Shown here: in pieces, positions 23,908 to 31,718 of the stretch
Layout: each line of letters begins with the position of its first letter
Numbering within the stretch: position 1 is the stretch's first letter
Source of the DNA: a bacterium
GTDB taxonomy: Bacteria; 4484-113; JAFGCY01
DNA: 44,560 nt
Assembly: GCA_020849855.1 (NCBI GenBank)
Contig: JADZFO010000055.1
Coordinates: forward strand, 1 to 44,560
Reading direction: 5' to 3'
Program-made: the position numbers and the translations under genes
Notes under the pieces: model-generated
Seen by the model: only the letters and a program-made list of their open reading frames with translations
Database searches by the model: none
What the model was told of the DNA's origin: nothing

Positions 23908-26490
23908 CTATTCCCGGATCAGCGAGTCGAAGTCCAGGCGGCCGCTGGGCGCCTGGCTGCTGATGCCGACCCAGCCCGGGCTGGCGATGATGTTGTTGAG
24001 CAGGCCGCCCTGGGCATCCAGCCCCAGGCTGCCGGCCGGCTGCAGCTGGCCCCATGTGTCACCGGAAACATCCAGCGCACGGACGAAACAAGTCTGGTCA
24101 CCGCTGCCTAAGAGCGGTGCGCCAAAGGCCACTGCCGGCAGGCCGTCAACATCCGCGAGGGCCGGACTGAGGGTGGTGTATCCATCAATTGAGGTAATGG
24201 CCTGCGGAGCCGGCCAGTCCGCTGAGTCTTCGCCGGTGGCCGTAGTGGAGCGCGAAAAGCTGAGCTCGCCGCTTGTTCCAAAGTCAACGACAAACACAAC
24301 CGCGGGCCGGCCAGCCACAATGGCGGCCGAAACACCGTCAGCAATGCTTAAAGAGTTGTCTATGGCCACCTGACTGCCGGCCCAGGAAGCGCCGGTGTCG
24401 CCCGTCGTCGTGCTGCTGCGTTCATAGAACACATCGTTAAGTGTGTCGCGCCAGAAGAGGGCCGGACGGCCGGCCACCAGCAGCATGCACAGATCGTCTG
24501 CGGCAAGGTTGCCCACCTCCAGCGCGGAACCGTTCCAGTCCGCCTGGTTGTCGCCAATGCCGTTTGCCCGCTCGTAATACACCTTGTTGTCCCCGGGATT
24601 GATCCAGGCGGCGGCGGGCTGGCCCTCCACCTCCAGCAGGCCGAGGCGTTCTCCTAATGGCGTGACCGGGGTGATCACGTCGAGGGCCGCCGCCCAGTCT
24701 GTCGGCTGGCTGCCGTCATCGTTCAGCGCGCGGGCATACTTGATCCGGCTGTCATTGACGCTGTGATACAGCACTGCCGGCCGGCCGCCGATTTCAGCAA
24801 GCGCGGTCTGGCTGCCGTTGCCATTTGTCGCAGTGAGAAGTATTGGCAGGTGCCAGCTGCGGCCCTCGGCATCACGGGCGCGGCAGAAGACCAGACCGCC
24901 CGTGGCGGACCGGTTGCAGACGATGGCGGGCCGTCCTGCCACCATTGCCAGGCTGGCGCTGTATCCACTGCCCGCGGCATTCGGCAGGCTCGTTTCGAAG
25001 CCGGCGGCCTGGCGTACATGCAAAACGCAGTAGCCATAGGCGCTCAGGCCTTCGCTGTCGCGCACCTGCACCGCGCTGAGGTAAACCCCCGGGGCAGTCA
25101 GGCTGCGGTTGGCCACGGTACTGCTGCTGAAGCTGCCAAAGACGCCATCGCCATTGGGGTCATAGGCATACTCCAGCGGGCCGGCTCCGTCATCCGTGCT
25201 GGCGCCGGCGTCATAGACCACATCAAGCTGGTCGCCGCCCCAGAGCGTGCCCTGCGGCGGGTTGACGCTCAGCTTCGCCACCGGCGGGAAGTTCGCCGCC
25301 ACGATCAGGCTCACCCCGCCATAGGCCACCTTCTCGCTGCCGCTGCTGCCACGCACCCGCGGGCGGATGACGCCGGTCTGGCTGGTATCCACGCTGTACA
25401 GACCGGCGCTGTCGCCGATCAGCTCGAAGCTGCCGTCGCCGTCAAGGTCAAGGTCATAGCTGTCTGCGCCGCTGACGCTAAGCAGCACCCCCGCGCCAGT
25501 GCGGGCCTCGGTATCGCTTGTATCAACCAGAAGCTCAGGCGCGCTGCCGGGCAGCGGGCTGCCAATACCGGCTGAGCTGAGGCCGCTGTGGTTTCCGCTG
25601 TAGTCCAGCGCCGCGATGCGCACAAAGGTCTGCCCGCTGATGCCGCTGAGCAGGGTCCGGGTGGAGCCTTCCAGATAAGGCAGCAGCTTCACCCCGCTGT
25701 TCGCTGGGTCGTCGAAGTCAGTGCTGCGGTAGTAAATCAGATAGCCCGCCAGGTCCGCGGCCAGCACCTCGTTCCACTGCAGCTCAAGGCCGCCGGCCAC
25801 GGCGGTGGCCGTGGTGCCCTGGGGTGTCGGCGGGGCCGTCGTATCGGCAGGGTCAAAGGCCTCCGCCCCGATGCCGACGACATCCAGCGCTGAACCGTCC
25901 TGCACCGCGATGGCCACATAGAGGCTGCCGGCCCCCGAGAGATAGCTCGCGCCGGCGGCAACCTCCCGGCCGCAGCCAAGCGCGATCTGCCCGTCGCTAA
26001 AGGGGCCGCGCCAGACCCAGCGCCCGCTGCTGTACTCACTGAGGGCCACGAAGTAAGTGCTGATCCCTGAGCCGCCGCTGCGCGGCAGCAGGTTGATGTC
26101 CACGCTTACCAGGCCCGGCTCCGCGCCGCCAAGCTGCAGGCGGTAGATGGCATGGCTGAACTCGCCGGCCCCCGGGCTGCCGCTGCTCAGCGCCAGGGCC
26201 TGGCCCTTATCGCTGGCGGCTCCGCCCGCGCTGTCCCGCGCCACGCCGGCCACGAAAGCGCCGGCCTCGCTGAGCCCGCTTGACTGCCGCTCCCAGGGCC
26301 GCACAAAGTCCTCTGGCAGCGCGGCTAGCCCGCCCGCTGCCAATGCAGCTGCAGGCAGTGATACACCAGGCTCAGGCGCAGCAGCCCGGTCAGCTTCCTC
26401 AGGCCGCGCCGCCGGCGCATGTCCCGTTGAACACGCTGCTGTCAGCAGGCACAGCAGGAAGCAAAGAGCAAGGCAGTATCTTCCAGGCAT
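23908..26490 (-). CDS. Secreted lipoprotein with FN3, PKD and C-terminal GRPAIxY repeats
   Basis: An 860-residue lipoprotein: signal ending LLTAAC with Cys20. A beta-rich domain (about 90-215) precedes an FN3 domain (about 225-300, LELQWNEVLAADLAGYLIYY) and a PKD-like domain (about 395-485, DAGASTDDGAGPLEYAYDPN). From about 495 to 850 come six repeats of 55-65 residues with the core [VI]xGRPAxxxxxxxxxxLxFxR and a D/SW end (examples: VAGRPAIVCNRSATGG, IGGRPAVLYHSVNDSR, VAGRPALFWRDTLNDV). These probably form a propeller. The same repeat makes up the C-terminal part of the protein cut by the right edge. GGGAGG precedes the ATG. It is convergent with cysS, 33 bp apart. Surface binding or adhesion is likely; no enzyme motif is seen. 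Confidence 0.87.
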   Translation of the reverse strand: MPGRYCLALCFLLCLLTAACSTGHAPAARPEEADRAAAPEPGVSLPAAALAAGGLAALPEDFVRPWERQSSGLSEAGAFVAGVARDSAGGAASDKGQALALSSGSPGAGEFSHAIYRLQLGGAEPGLVSVDINLLPRSGGSGISTYFVALSEYSSGRWVWRGPFSDGQIALGCGREVAAGASYLSGAGSLYVAIAVQDGSALDVVGIGAEAFDPADTTAPPTPQGTTATAVAGGLELQWNEVLAADLAGYLIYYRSTDFDDPANSGVKLLPYLEGSTRTLLSGISGQTFVRIAALDYSGNHSGLSSAGIGSPLPGSAPELLVDTSDTEARTGAGVLLSVSGADSYDLDLDGDGSFELIGDSAGLYSVDTSQTGVIRPRVRGSSGSEKVAYGGVSLIVAANFPPVAKLSVNPPQGTLWGGDQLDVVYDAGASTDDGAGPLEYAYDPNGDGVFGSFSSSTVANRSLTAPGVYLSAVQVRDSEGLSAYGYCVLHVRQAAGFETSLPNAAGSGYSASLAMVAGRPAIVCNRSATGGLVFCRARDAEGRSWHLPILLTATNGNGSQTALAEIGGRPAVLYHSVNDSRIKYARALNDDGSQPTDWAAALDVITPVTPLGERLGLLEVEGQPAAAWINPGDNKVYYERANGIGDNQADWNGSALEVGNLAADDLCMLLVAGRPALFWRDTLNDVFYERSSTTTGDTGASWAGSQVAIDNSLSIADGVSAAIVAGRPAVVFVVDFGTSGELSFSRSTTATGEDSADWPAPQAITSIDGYTTLSPALADVDGLPAVAFGAPLLGSGDQTCFVRALDVSGDTWGQLQPAGSLGLDAQGGLLNNIIASPGWVGISSQAPSGRLDFDSLIRE

Positions 26491-26574
26491 CAGCGGCCTC
26501 CCTGAGAGAGTCGCCCTGATTCTAACCGCTCGCAGCTACAGGCCCTGCATCTTTCGGTCACATACTTCGCTTCC

Positions 26575-28911
26575 CTACATGACCGGCTGCGGCAGGATCT
26601 GCAGAGTCAGGCTGCTGGCTTCGGCGCCGCCCTCGCGCAGGTCGACGGTCAGGAACTCGTCCGTTTCGCCATCAGGCAGGGGGTTGCCGTTGCCGGGGTT
26701 CAGCTCGTAGCGCGGATAGTCAGCACTGCAAAGCATCAGCCCGATCGCGTGCCCCGCCGCGAAGGTATAGGCGCGCTGGCCGATGCTGACATCCAGACTG
26801 TACTCCTGGAAGGCCTGCGGCGGGCCCTGGCCCTGCTGCTCGAGGTACCAGCTCAGGCGCACGATGTTCTCCGCCACCGGGATCTTCTGGCCGTTATCGG
26901 GATAAATGTCGATCAGCCGCACAACAATGTCGGTGTCGTCGTTGTGCGGGATGACATTCAGCCTGGCCAGCGCTTCGCCGGCAAGGGTTGTGTCTTCTGC
27001 CAGCGCCGCGCTGGTCCACAGCACGCAGTCATTGCGCAGCAGAAGCGGGCTGACATCCTGCGGCCCCTGGGGCAGCAGGCCAAAGGGCAGCAGCGCGCCG
27101 CCGAGCGTCGGCATGGGGTCCACCGGGTCACCCTGCCAGGTGGCGAGGTTCTCCGGCACGGGCGCTGCATCCTCCAGGGTGCCGAGGTCCATGTACCAGG
27201 TCCGGCTCAGGCTGGCCTCCGGCGGCGGCCAGTCGGAGCTTTCACGCCAGACGTTGTTGTGGGCGGCGGTGCTGCCCTCATTGCCGATGATGTAGTAGTA
27301 AACCTTGTTATCCGGCGCGGCCAGCGGCAGATAGCGCCCGAGGCTGCTCAGCGCCAGCAGGAAGCCGTCGCGCTCCGAGGGCTGCTCGCCGGGGTCGTGC
27401 AGGTCATCCGTGTCGGGGAAGCTCAGGATGCCCACCTCGTTCCCGCGCAGGGTGCTGTGGCTCCAGGGGCCGATGACCAGCTGCTGCTGCCCGGCGGCTC
27501 CGGCGCCGCCGCTGCTGTTGACGGCGCGCCAGGAGCGGATGGTCTCCTCGACGTCCGCATCCCACCAGCCGGTTTCATGGATGCCGGGGCTCTGCACCTC
27601 CGCCGCGCGGCTGTTGAAGTCCACCGCGCTGAAGTAGGCGCTGTCCTGGCTGGCATAGGCGCTCAGCGCTTCGTCAAGCAGGCTCGCCGGGTACTGGTTG
27701 ACGCCAAGGAAGCCCTCCATGTTGTACTTGGCGAAGCAGCCGTTCTGGAAGGCCGCATAGCCGAAGGGGTCGGCGGCGCTGATCTGCGTGAAGACGAAGT
27801 CCACCCGGCTGCCCAGCTCCGGCAGGCTCTGCCAGGTCGCGATGCCCAGCGCGCTGATGCCATACAGCGCCAGCTGGCCGTTATAGAAGTTGCGCCCCTC
27901 CAGCCAGTCCACCGTGTCGATGCTGTCGAAGTGGTCCGGGCCGGCATGGTCGCGGAAGAGGCTTTCCTCCCCGCCGCTGTCTGGCAGCTGGCCGCTGTCA
28001 AAGCGCCGGCCGCGGAAGTACTGCACCAGGGCCACGGTGTAGGTCTGCGGCGCGAGGTTGATCAGAGTCGGGTCGATCTCGGCCTTGTCATAGGGCGTGC
28101 GCACCAGCACGGCCGGATGCGGCGGCGGGGCGAGCTGCTCCTCCACGGCGTTGTTATAGAAGTAGGGCAGGTAGATATCCGTGCCCAGCAGCGTGCCGTC
28201 GCGGGCCGTGATGGGCTGCAGATAGCGCACCGCCTCGCCCGGCGCCGGCGCGTCGGGGTACTCCAGCGAGAGCGCCGTGATATCCGCGCTCTGGCCGCTT
28301 TGCACCGCCAGGCAGAAAAGGAAGCGGCCCTGGTAGTCCGCGCTGTTGCGGTCGAGGTAGACATCAAAGTTGCGCGAGAACTCGGTCAGGGGCGCGTCGC
28401 TGAAGACCCAGCGCCCGGTCTTGAAGTCGGCAAAGCCGACCCAGACCGCGCCATCGCCAGCGCCGCGCGTCGGGGTCAGGCGATAGGGCGCCAGGAACTG
28501 CACGGCGCGGTCGTTGTAATCCACATTGACCACGAAGTAGGCCGCTGAAAGCGAGCCGTCTGTTGAATCCAGGTGCAGGCCGCCGGCGTCCACCGTGCTG
28601 CCCAGCAGGTTGGCCTGGTTCAGGTCCAGGGGCAGGTCCACCGATGAAGCCCGGCGCTGGGCCGGGTTGGCCAGGGGCTGCAGGCCGGGGGCAGCGCTGA
28701 GGCTGAAGGCCTGCGGGCGGCCCTCCTCCAGCGCCTGCTGCAGGTTCGGCAGCTGCGTTGCAGCCGGCGGGCTGAGCCGCGGCTGAGCGCCAGGCTCGCT
28801 GTCGCTGCGGGCCGAACCGCCGCCGCAGGAGGCCAGCGCGGACAGCAGGCCGCAGAGCAGCACAGTGAGAAGACCTGAGCGCAGAAGCTCAGCCTTGGGG
28901 CTAAGAAACAT
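26575..28911 (-). CDS. Lipoprotein hydrolase of the CocE/NonD (S15, X-Pro dipeptidyl-peptidase-like) family
   Basis: About 778 residues. The start is taken as the ATG at 28909-28911 (MFLSPKAELL) because GGAGGG stands just before it; an in-frame ATG 12 nt further upstream overlaps that site. Lipobox ALASC (Cys29). A beta-rich N-terminal extension of about 220 residues precedes the alpha/beta hydrolase (RDGTLLGTDIYLPYF; PAVLVRTPYDK). The catalytic triad is visible: nucleophile Ser353 in GISALG, Asp451 in GWWDAD and His485 in GPWSHS. The C-terminal jelly-roll of this family follows. Members cleave proline-terminal peptides or esters and amides; the substrate cannot be read from sequence. Exported and membrane-anchored. 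Confidence 0.92.
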   Translation of the reverse strand: MFLSPKAELLRSGLLTVLLCGLLSALASCGGGSARSDSEPGAQPRLSPPAATQLPNLQQALEEGRPQAFSLSAAPGLQPLANPAQRRASSVDLPLDLNQANLLGSTVDAGGLHLDSTDGSLSAAYFVVNVDYNDRAVQFLAPYRLTPTRGAGDGAVWVGFADFKTGRWVFSDAPLTEFSRNFDVYLDRNSADYQGRFLFCLAVQSGQSADITALSLEYPDAPAPGEAVRYLQPITARDGTLLGTDIYLPYFYNNAVEEQLAPPPHPAVLVRTPYDKAEIDPTLINLAPQTYTVALVQYFRGRRFDSGQLPDSGGEESLFRDHAGPDHFDSIDTVDWLEGRNFYNGQLALYGISALGIATWQSLPELGSRVDFVFTQISAADPFGYAAFQNGCFAKYNMEGFLGVNQYPASLLDEALSAYASQDSAYFSAVDFNSRAAEVQSPGIHETGWWDADVEETIRSWRAVNSSGGAGAAGQQQLVIGPWSHSTLRGNEVGILSFPDTDDLHDPGEQPSERDGFLLALSSLGRYLPLAAPDNKVYYYIIGNEGSTAAHNNVWRESSDWPPPEASLSRTWYMDLGTLEDAAPVPENLATWQGDPVDPMPTLGGALLPFGLLPQGPQDVSPLLLRNDCVLWTSAALAEDTTLAGEALARLNVIPHNDDTDIVVRLIDIYPDNGQKIPVAENIVRLSWYLEQQGQGPPQAFQEYSLDVSIGQRAYTFAAGHAIGLMLCSADYPRYELNPGNGNPLPDGETDEFLTVDLREGGAEASSLTLQILPQPVM

Positions 28912-29102
28912 CCTTCCCTCCATGACCAGACTTGCCGCCAGGATCCAGGCCGGAGTCCTGCAGCGATCTTAGCAGACCAGGCCCGCGCCGCGCGCGGATC
29001 GCCGCGGCGCAAACCAACTCTTATACCCGGATTGGCGCTTTATGCTGCGGCGGGACGGACCGGACTGGTACAGCGCGCCAATCCAGAGTTTGCGACCTTA
29101 CC

Positions 29103-29138
29103 GGGTGTCCACTAAATCGGGGGAAGTCCAGAAGTCCA
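29103..29138 (+). repeat. 36-bp inverted repeat, left copy
   Basis: It begins GGGTGTCCACTAAATCGGGG and ends AAGTCCAGAAGTCCA. It matches the reverse complement of 34742-34777 at 35 of 36 positions. Both copies have their GGGTGTCC end outward, as terminal inverted repeats do. Confidence 0.9.
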
Positions 29139-29200
29139 CTTGGTGCTTTTGTGTTTTGGTGGTGAAGAAAGATCAAGCACCAAGGCACAAAGACACCAAG
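29139..29200. repeat. Imperfect palindrome of the CTTGGTG family
   Basis: The left arm is CTTGGTGCTTTTGTGTTTTG (then GTGGTG) and the right arm CACCAAGGCACAAAGACACC (then AAG). It adjoins the left inverted repeat, as a related palindrome adjoins the right one. Confidence 0.8.
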
Positions 29201-29300
29201 CAGGAACTGGTCAATCCTGGCTCACAACCTGGCCGGCACCGCAGTTGCAGCGCGTTAAAATCAGTACAGGGCGAGCCAACCCTGATCCGGAGGCTCAAAG

Positions 29301-30770
29301 ATGCGGCGCCTTTCCACTGTCTTGCAGTTCGCAGTTAGGGATCTATCAGCTAAACACAAGTGGCCCCTGCTGGCCACAATGACTGCCCTTATGGCCTGCG
29401 CCGGTCTCAGCGCCTGCGGTTCAAATGCAGGACCTGTTTCTGAGCAAGAGTCCTTGCCGCCGGCCTCGGGCTGGCAGACCTCGATTGACCGGGAAGTTGC
29501 TGAAGTCACCGCGCTGGCAGCCTGGGGCAGCTCGGCCTATGTCCTCGGCACCGGTCCGTTGATAGAGCAGAATGACCCCGTCTTATTGAAGCTCGACTCC
29601 GGCGGCAAGCGCCAGTGGGCCTGGCACGCTCCATCCACCTTATACAGCGGCTTACTGCGACCCATTGCTGTTGGCGCCTTTGATGCTGTCACGCTGATGG
29701 CCACATCCACTGACGCGCCCGGAACAGTGCAGCTGCGCCGATTCAGCTCGACGGGCAAGGGAGTCTGGCGCAGGGCGATCAGTGATACCGGGGCTAGCTC
29801 TTCGAATAGCTATTTCATGGTTGCCGCGCCGGATGGGGGTTTGTTTGTTGGCAGGGTCAATGAGCGGGGAAACGACGAGCTGCTGATGCTTGTCAGGCTC
29901 GATGCTGACGCTTCGCCGGCCTGGGCCTTGGGTCTTGACTCGCCGGGTATTGGCTCCTTTTCCGGCAATGTTAGCGCCTGCCTGGACAGCAGCGGAAACC
30001 TCTACATCACAACGGGAAGAGACGAAGCCTGCATCTGCAGCTTCGAGCCCAATGGCGCACTGCGCTGGGCCGGAATACTGACTGTGCCTGACACCGAGAG
30101 ATTTCACATTCAGGACAGCATAGTTTTCAGCGCCGCGTCACCACAGTTATATGTTTGTGGCTACGAGGAATACACCTTCAGCCACTCAGACATCGGTGGC
30201 GGGCTCTACCAGCCTTTGGCATTTTCCATCAGCAAGGATGGAACAGCATTATGGGCGCTTAAGGGCCGCATACCTGATGACGAGCTGTCCGTGCTTGGCT
30301 CCTTATATCACTGCGCGGTTCAGCGTGGCGCGGTTGGCTTCCTTGGCAATCAGGAGGTCTGGCATGACTGGCCCACGCCAACTGAGTTCTCCGCTACTCT
30401 GATGCGGGTTCAGGCCGACGGCAGCTTAATCGACTATCAGTCCCTGGGGCCGCTCAGTTCACGCGGGTACTATCCAGCCGCGCCCGCTTCGGCTGAATTT
30501 CTCTGCGTAGCTGGGAACAACAGCCGTATAAGCCAGCTGGGAACTATGGGCGGTGCACCGGGCCAGTCGATCGCAGCAAAGATCGACCGTGTTGCCTTTG
30601 AATGGGAGCGACTGGATCTGGCCAGGGGCATTGTCGCAACGCCCTTTGAAGCAAAGCTCACAAGTCTCCCGCTGGACGGCGAACTGGTCACGGCAGATCA
30701 TTCCGAGCCCGATCCACCTGTACAAGCGAGTTCGGTCGCCGCGCGGCTCTTCAAATTGCCGCGGCTCTGA
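29301..30770 (+). CDS. Secreted lipoprotein, propeller-like repeats
   Basis: A 489-residue lipoprotein: long basic N-terminus, hydrophobic core WPLLATMTALMACAGLSAC, lipobox LSAC with Cys39. The mature part has strand-rich repeats with Gly/Asp turns (LVRLDADASPAWALGLDSPG, LDSSGNLYITTGRD, FEPNGALRWAGIL, ISKDGTALWALKG), in keeping with a beta-propeller like the C-terminus of the 11.8-14.2 kb lipoprotein. CCGGAGG about 7 nt before the ATG fixes the start. Base composition looks somewhat less GC-rich than the neighbours. It lies inside the segment bounded by 36-bp inverted repeats. Function unknown. Confidence 0.82.
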   Translation: MRRLSTVLQFAVRDLSAKHKWPLLATMTALMACAGLSACGSNAGPVSEQESLPPASGWQTSIDREVAEVTALAAWGSSAYVLGTGPLIEQNDPVLLKLDSGGKRQWAWHAPSTLYSGLLRPIAVGAFDAVTLMATSTDAPGTVQLRRFSSTGKGVWRRAISDTGASSSNSYFMVAAPDGGLFVGRVNERGNDELLMLVRLDADASPAWALGLDSPGIGSFSGNVSACLDSSGNLYITTGRDEACICSFEPNGALRWAGILTVPDTERFHIQDSIVFSAASPQLYVCGYEEYTFSHSDIGGGLYQPLAFSISKDGTALWALKGRIPDDELSVLGSLYHCAVQRGAVGFLGNQEVWHDWPTPTEFSATLMRVQADGSLIDYQSLGPLSSRGYYPAAPASAEFLCVAGNNSRISQLGTMGGAPGQSIAAKIDRVAFEWERLDLARGIVATPFEAKLTSLPLDGELVTADHSEPDPPVQASSVAARLFKLPRL

Positions 30771-30882
30771 ACCATCAAAGCTGTAATTCCAAGACGCGCC
30801 TCATCCCTCTCTGTGGCTCTGCGCCTCCTGTGAGTCTTCTACTTCAACCTGCAGAACCTGGAAAGAGCACTGGAATGCGATC

Positions 30883-30952
30883 AGCCCCGCACGATGAAGC
30901 AGCAGGGCTCATCGGCGGCGAGCTGCTCGAGGCGCAGGACCTCGGCGATCAG
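30883..30952 (-). pseudogene. 70-bp duplicated 3' end of the hydantoinase gene (left copy)
   Basis: It matches 31721-31790 at 66 of 70 positions, in direct orientation. On the minus strand it encodes the same C-terminal peptide as the hydantoinase (EVLRLEQLAADE.CCFIVRG, stop). The two copies flank the 738-bp unknown gene. Confidence 0.88.
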
Positions 30953-30959
30953 ATACCGT

Positions 30960-30965
30960 TAGACT
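30960..30965 (+). promoter_or_regulatory. -10 hexamer TAGACT, probable leaderless start
   Basis: TAGACT ends exactly 6 nt before the ATG at 30972, and there is no Shine-Dalgarno. Confidence 0.45.
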
Positions 30966-30971
30966 TCTGTG

Positions 30972-31709
30972 ATGTCGGACAAGCGACTGAGCCTCGAGGA
31001 GTATCTTGATCACCCCGACTGGCCGGAGAACATCGGCACAGAGCAGCGCCTGGCCCTGCGCAGTTACTGGTGCTTTGCAGTCCGCCAAGGGAGCGCGCCA
31101 CCGCGCTCATCCTGTTGGCCAGGCTGTGCGGGGGCTGTCTCAGCCATAACGCTCAGCTTCATTTTGGTTACCGGCATTCCTCAGCTTTCTCGCATCCCAA
31201 GTGTGCCGCTGCACCCTGTTCAGTTCCTGCTTGCGGGGCTCGCCCTGGCCTATCTGGCTTACCTTGTCCTTCGGGTGTTCGTTTACAGGATCTGGGCCAG
31301 AATAAACTTGCGCCGCATTCTGGATTTGCATCGGAAGGTGGCTGCGTTGCCTTGGACAGTGCAATGCCTGATTCATCTGGACATGCCGCCGCCTGTGCGC
31401 TTGTCTGAGTATGAGCTTGAGCTTATCGGTACCTGGTATAGCGACAACAACATTGAAATGCTGCTGGATACCTTTGATGAAGTTGATAGAAACCTGAATG
31501 AGCGCTTGAAAGCCAACGACAGTCTATTTGATCAACCCGAGTTCCTGAAGCACTGTCTTGACTGGGGCCTTGAACCTTCAAAACTTCGCCAGGACTGCCA
31601 GGACTTCCCGCTGGAACATTTACTACACTCAGTACTCCAAACTGATTCGTGGCCGTCAACACTGAGTGCTGCTGAATGGGATGAATACCTAAGTAAGCTT
31701 CGTCTGTAA
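30972..31709 (+). CDS. Unknown membrane protein flanked by 70-bp direct repeats
   Basis: A 245-residue protein of no recognised family. The N-terminus is cytosolic-looking and acidic (SLEEYLDHPDWPENIG). Two hydrophobic segments follow (about 55-75, AVSAITLSFILVTGIP; 82-105, FLLAGLALAYLAYLVLRVFV), then a charged helical tail (about 140-245). The ATG is preferred over the in-frame GTG just before it because TAGACT ends 6 nt upstream. Coding sequence is visibly less GC-rich than the neighbours. The gene lies between two near-identical 70-bp copies of the hydantoinase 3' end, as if inserted there or left by a partial duplication. Confidence 0.72.
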   Translation: MSDKRLSLEEYLDHPDWPENIGTEQRLALRSYWCFAVRQGSAPPRSSCWPGCAGAVSAITLSFILVTGIPQLSRIPSVPLHPVQFLLAGLALAYLAYLVLRVFVYRIWARINLRRILDLHRKVAALPWTVQCLIHLDMPPPVRLSEYELELIGTWYSDNNIEMLLDTFDEVDRNLNERLKANDSLFDQPEFLKHCLDWGLEPSKLRQDCQDFPLEHLLHSVLQTDSWPSTLSAAEWDEYLSKLRL

Positions 31710-31718
31710 CTTCGCGAC

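Larger units (their letters stand above)
28912..29300. other. Intergenic region with inverted-repeat end and CTTGGTG palindrome
   Basis: About 390 bp between divergent lipoprotein genes. It contains the left 36-bp inverted repeat (29103-29138), a CTTGGTG-type palindrome (29139-29200) and a TAAAAT -10 (29256-29261) about 40 nt before the plus-strand lipoprotein start. Confidence 0.6.

Noticed and set aside
26749-28548. Plus-strand open frame (599 codons) opposite the CocE-type hydrolase
   Set aside because: It is antisense to a gene with an intact catalytic triad; no motif and no start signal.
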